Shown here one piece after another: positions 62,413 to 64,000 of a DNA stretch of 64,000 nt. How positions within the stretch are numbered: the first letter of the stretch is position 1; each line of letters begins with the position of its first letter. The notes beneath the pieces are model-generated. The model searched no databases and was not told the origin of the DNA. It saw only the letters and a list, made by a program, of their open reading frames with translations. The stretch covers positions 163,876-227,875 of the forward strand of contig NZ_JAERRL010000009.1 of the NCBI RefSeq assembly GCF_016741785.1, in the 5' to 3' direction. This stretch comes from Streptomyces sp. 7-21 (GTDB lineage: Bacteria; Actinomycetota; Actinomycetes; Streptomycetales; Streptomycetaceae). A program made the position numbers and the translations under genes.

Positions 62413-62453
62413 AGGGCGGACCGGCCTCCCGTCGCGGGAAGGCGGTCCGCCCT
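62413..62453 (-). terminator. Hairpin between rpmA and obg
   Basis: Outer 10-bp arms (AGGGCGGACC 62413-62422, GGTCCGCCCT 62444-62453) with an almost complementary interior form a strong hairpin in the 97-bp gap. It may attenuate obg relative to the ribosomal genes. Confidence 0.6.
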
Positions 62454-62488
62454 GGAAGTGACGCGGTGCTGTGTGGCGCGGCCGCGCG

Positions 62489-62749
62489 TTACTCGGCCGC
62501 GGCCGGCACGACGTTGACGACCTTGCGGTCGCGGCGCCGCCCGAACTGCACGGTGCCCGGGATCAGCGCGAACAGCGTGTCGTCGCCGCCGCGGCCGACG
62601 CCGGAACCGGGGTGGAAGTGGGTGCCACGCTGGCGGACCAGGATCTCGCCCGCGTTCACGACCTGGCCGCCGAAGCGCTTCACGCCGAGGTACTGCGGGT
62701 TGGAGTCCCGGCCGTTCCGGGTGGACGATGCGCCCTTCTTGTGTGCCAT
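62489..62749 (-). CDS. rpmA: 50S ribosomal protein L27
   Basis: An 86-residue L27: [20 protein letters not shown] at the N terminus, [18 protein letters not shown] in the middle. It is a peptidyl-transferase-centre protein. It follows rplU by 13 bp. Confidence 0.98.
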   Translation of the reverse strand: MAHKKGASSTRNGRDSNPQYLGVKRFGGQVVNAGEILVRQRGTHFHPGSGVGRGGDDTLFALIPGTVQFGRRRDRKVVNVVPAAAE

Positions 62750-62762
62750 TGTGCTCAGTCCC

Positions 62763-63086
62763 TTACTTCGCGGCCGGGGAGGGGATCTTGGTGATCTTCA
62801 GCTGAGTCTGCAGCTGGCGGTGGCCCATCCGCCGACGGTAACCGGTCTTGCTCTTGTACTTCTGGATCCGGATCTTGTCGCCCTTGGTGTGGTCGAGCAC
62901 CTCGGCCTCGACCTTCACACCAGCCAGCACCCACGGGTCGCTGGTGACGGCGTCACCGTCCACGACGAGCAGGGTGGAGAGCTCGACGGTGTCGCCCACC
63001 TTGCTGCTCGCCATCCGGTCAACCTCAATGACGTCACCGACAGCGACCTTCTGCTGACGGCCGCCGGTGCGCACGATCGCGTACAC
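62763..63086 (-). CDS. rplU: 50S ribosomal protein L21
   Basis: A 107-residue L21. GTG 63084-63086 ([20 protein letters not shown] follows) has GGGAGAG 2-8 bp upstream and fits the family N terminus; upstream open sequence is not conserved. It contains [15 protein letters not shown] and [18 protein letters not shown]. First gene of the rplU-rpmA-obg operon. Confidence 0.97.
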   Translation of the reverse strand: MYAIVRTGGRQQKVAVGDVIEVDRMASSKVGDTVELSTLLVVDGDAVTSDPWVLAGVKVEAEVLDHTKGDKIRIQKYKSKTGYRRRMGHRQLQTQLKITKIPSPAAK

Positions 63087-63243
63087 GCGCTCTCCCTTGC
63101 TCGTAAGACGGAACCCCTGATGCCAGCCGGGCCTGGCCGTGATGAAACGGTGGCTGATTCCGGCCTCTCCCGGGACGCGGAGCGCCATGGCTGGGAGGCG
63201 GATGCTCAGGAGCATGGCGGGCCTGGTGACACGCCGAAAATCA

Positions 63244-63273
63244 ACAATACGGAGGCCGGGAAACGCCGGTCAA
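63244..63273 (-). promoter_or_regulatory. rplU: Candidate promoter of rplU-rpmA-obg
   Basis: On the minus strand TTGACC (63268-63273), an 18-bp spacer and TATTGT (63244-63249). About 160 bp separate it from rplU, leaving a substantial 5' leader. It abuts the terminator of the upstream RNase gene. Confidence 0.6.
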
Positions 63274-63275
63274 AT

Positions 63276-63312
63276 CGCGGTGGGGGCGGCCCGTGGGGCC
63301 GTCCCCACCGCG
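63276..63312 (-). terminator. Terminator after the RNase E/G gene
   Basis: Outer arms CGCGGTGGGG (63276-63285) and CCCCACCGCG (63303-63312) with a GGCCC/GGGCC inner stem. It lies 5 bp past the stop of the RNase gene and only 3 bp from the -35 element of the next promoter. Confidence 0.75.
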
Positions 63313-63316
63313 CGGG

Positions 63317-64000
63317 TCAGTCGCCGGTCGGCGCGGACACCGACGGCGGCTGCGGCTGCTCGGCGGCGGCCGTCGCCTTCTTGGCGGTGCTCTTCCGCGT
63401 CGCGGCCTTCTTCGCCGCCTTCTTGGCCGCGGACTTCTTCGCCGTGGCCTTCTTGGCGGTCTTCTTGGCCGTGGTCTTCTTCGCGGCGGATTTCTTCGCC
63501 GTCTTCTTCGCTGTCTTCTTGGCGGGTTCCGCCGAGGGTTCCGGCTCCGGCTCCCCGGCCGGCTCACCACCGGCAGGTCCCACGGGCTCCGCGGCCTCCG
63601 CTGCGGGGGCGTCCGGGACGGCCGAGACGGTCACGACGGTCTCGGTCGCGCCCTCCGGCGGTCCCGCGGGGGCGGAGGCCCGGCGCACCGCGCGCCGGCG
63701 CGGGGGCGGGGCGGCCGCCAGCCGCGGCTCCTCCACAGGCGGCTGCTGCGTCCCGTTCTCCGGCTCCGGTGCCGCGGACCGGGACGACGGACCGATGACC
63801 ACCACGGCGGGCTCCTGCGCCGTCTTCGGCGAGCCCGCGGGCACGGTGACCTTGCGGGGCCGGCGCCGCCGGGCCGGGGGCCCGGCCTGTGCGGCCCGTT
63901 CCGGCTGGGTTTCCGGCACGGGAGCTGCCTGCGGCTCGGCGGGCGGTTCCGGCTCGGCGGGCGGTTCCGACGCGGGCTCCGCCTCGGCCGCCGCCTTCGG
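63317..64000 (-). CDS. rne: Ribonuclease E/G, C-terminal tail (partial)
   Basis: The frame is open from the right edge to TGA 63317-63319, giving the last 227 residues only. It is low-complexity: Pro/Glu/Ala blocks, then a Lys/Ala run of KKTAKK/AAKK units (about 60 residues), then EQPQPPSVSAPTGD. Position right before rplU-rpmA-obg and the tail's composition match the C-terminal extension of actinobacterial RNase E/G; the catalytic part is outside. The catalytic identity is therefore inferred from context. Confidence 0.8.
   Translation of the reverse strand, partial: PKAAAEAEPASEPPAEPEPPAEPQAAPVPETQPERAAQAGPPARRRRPRKVTVPAGSPKTAQEPAVVVIGPSSRSAAPEPENGTQQPPVEEPRLAAAPPPRRRAVRRASAPAGPPEGATETVVTVSAVPDAPAAEAAEPVGPAGGEPAGEPEPEPSAEPAKKTAKKTAKKSAAKKTTAKKTAKKATAKKSAAKKAAKKAATRKSTAKKATAAAEQPQPPSVSAPTGD

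Overview
The window is chromosomal DNA from a high-GC actinomycete, almost certainly Streptomyces or a close relative. The evidence is the extreme third-position GC bias, frequent GTG starts, a CIRCE-controlled hrcA-dnaJ pair, and the conserved streptomycete gene order phoH-ybeY, hrcA-dnaJ, hemW, lepA/rpsT, holA/comEC-comEA, leuS, rsfS, nadD, proA-proB and obg-rpmA-rplU-rne. It also carries two small membrane proteins and an LCP-type protein known from the Streptomyces spore-wall region. I see no transposase, integrase, CRISPR array, rRNA gene, or PKS/NRPS cluster.

Region by region. 1-4,000 (minus): a truncated CorC/CNNM-type CBS protein, ybeY, phoH, ribonuclease Z and a HIT protein. 4,156-5,846 (plus): an NSS sodium symporter with its tiny MetS-like partner. 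5,891-8,882 (minus): rsmE, dnaJ, hrcA and the CIRCE operator. 9,001-11,926 (plus): an MBL hydrolase, a DUF3097 protein and hemW. 12,019-16,437: an acyl-CoA ligase and lepA (minus), then rpsT (plus, divergent from lepA). 16,559-24,051: a frameshifted membrane protein gene, holA, comEC, comEA, a DegV protein and a membrane-anchored coiled-coil protein. 24,138-27,144 (minus): leuS, preceded by a short leader ORF with three consecutive leucine codons and an intrinsic terminator, which reads as a ribosome-mediated attenuator.

27,237-41,690 (minus) is the accessory highlight: thirteen tightly packed, mostly 4-bp-overlapping genes. A promoter and a ROK repressor lead into a sugar-type ABC transporter (ATPase, permease, lipoprotein). 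A strong hairpin follows, then a Gfo/Idh dehydrogenase, a myo-inositol-phosphate-synthase-like cyclase, a UbiA prenyltransferase, a xylose-isomerase-like TIM barrel, an EboA-like protein, a TatD-like hydrolase, an EboE-like TIM barrel, a type I phosphodiesterase and a second sugar-phosphate isomerase. The gene content matches the ebo/edb family of clusters, whose chemistry is unresolved. Here it is fused to a sugar transporter and regulator, and the usual dehydroquinate-synthase-like gene appears to be replaced by an inositol-phosphate synthase. The inferred logic is import and oxidation or isomerisation of a cyclitol or sugar, cyclisation, prenylation at the membrane, and trafficking or dephosphorylation.

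42,016-48,266: a second ROK regulator, a secreted glycerophosphodiesterase, a LURP-one-like protein, tRNA-Ala(GGC), a small zinc-finger-like protein, and a divergent MFS exporter/XRE regulator pair. 48,350-64,000 is conserved again: histidine phosphatase, rsfS, a degenerate LCP/LytR_C protein, nadD, a 57-residue membrane protein, an M48 peptidase, the SCO2583/SCO2584-like pair, proA, a hypothetical, proB, a CDP-glycerol glycerophosphotransferase-like polymerase, obg, rpmA, rplU and the C-terminal tail of an RNase E/G. The LCP protein, the paralogous pair and the polymerase together point to sporulation-stage wall glycopolymer synthesis.
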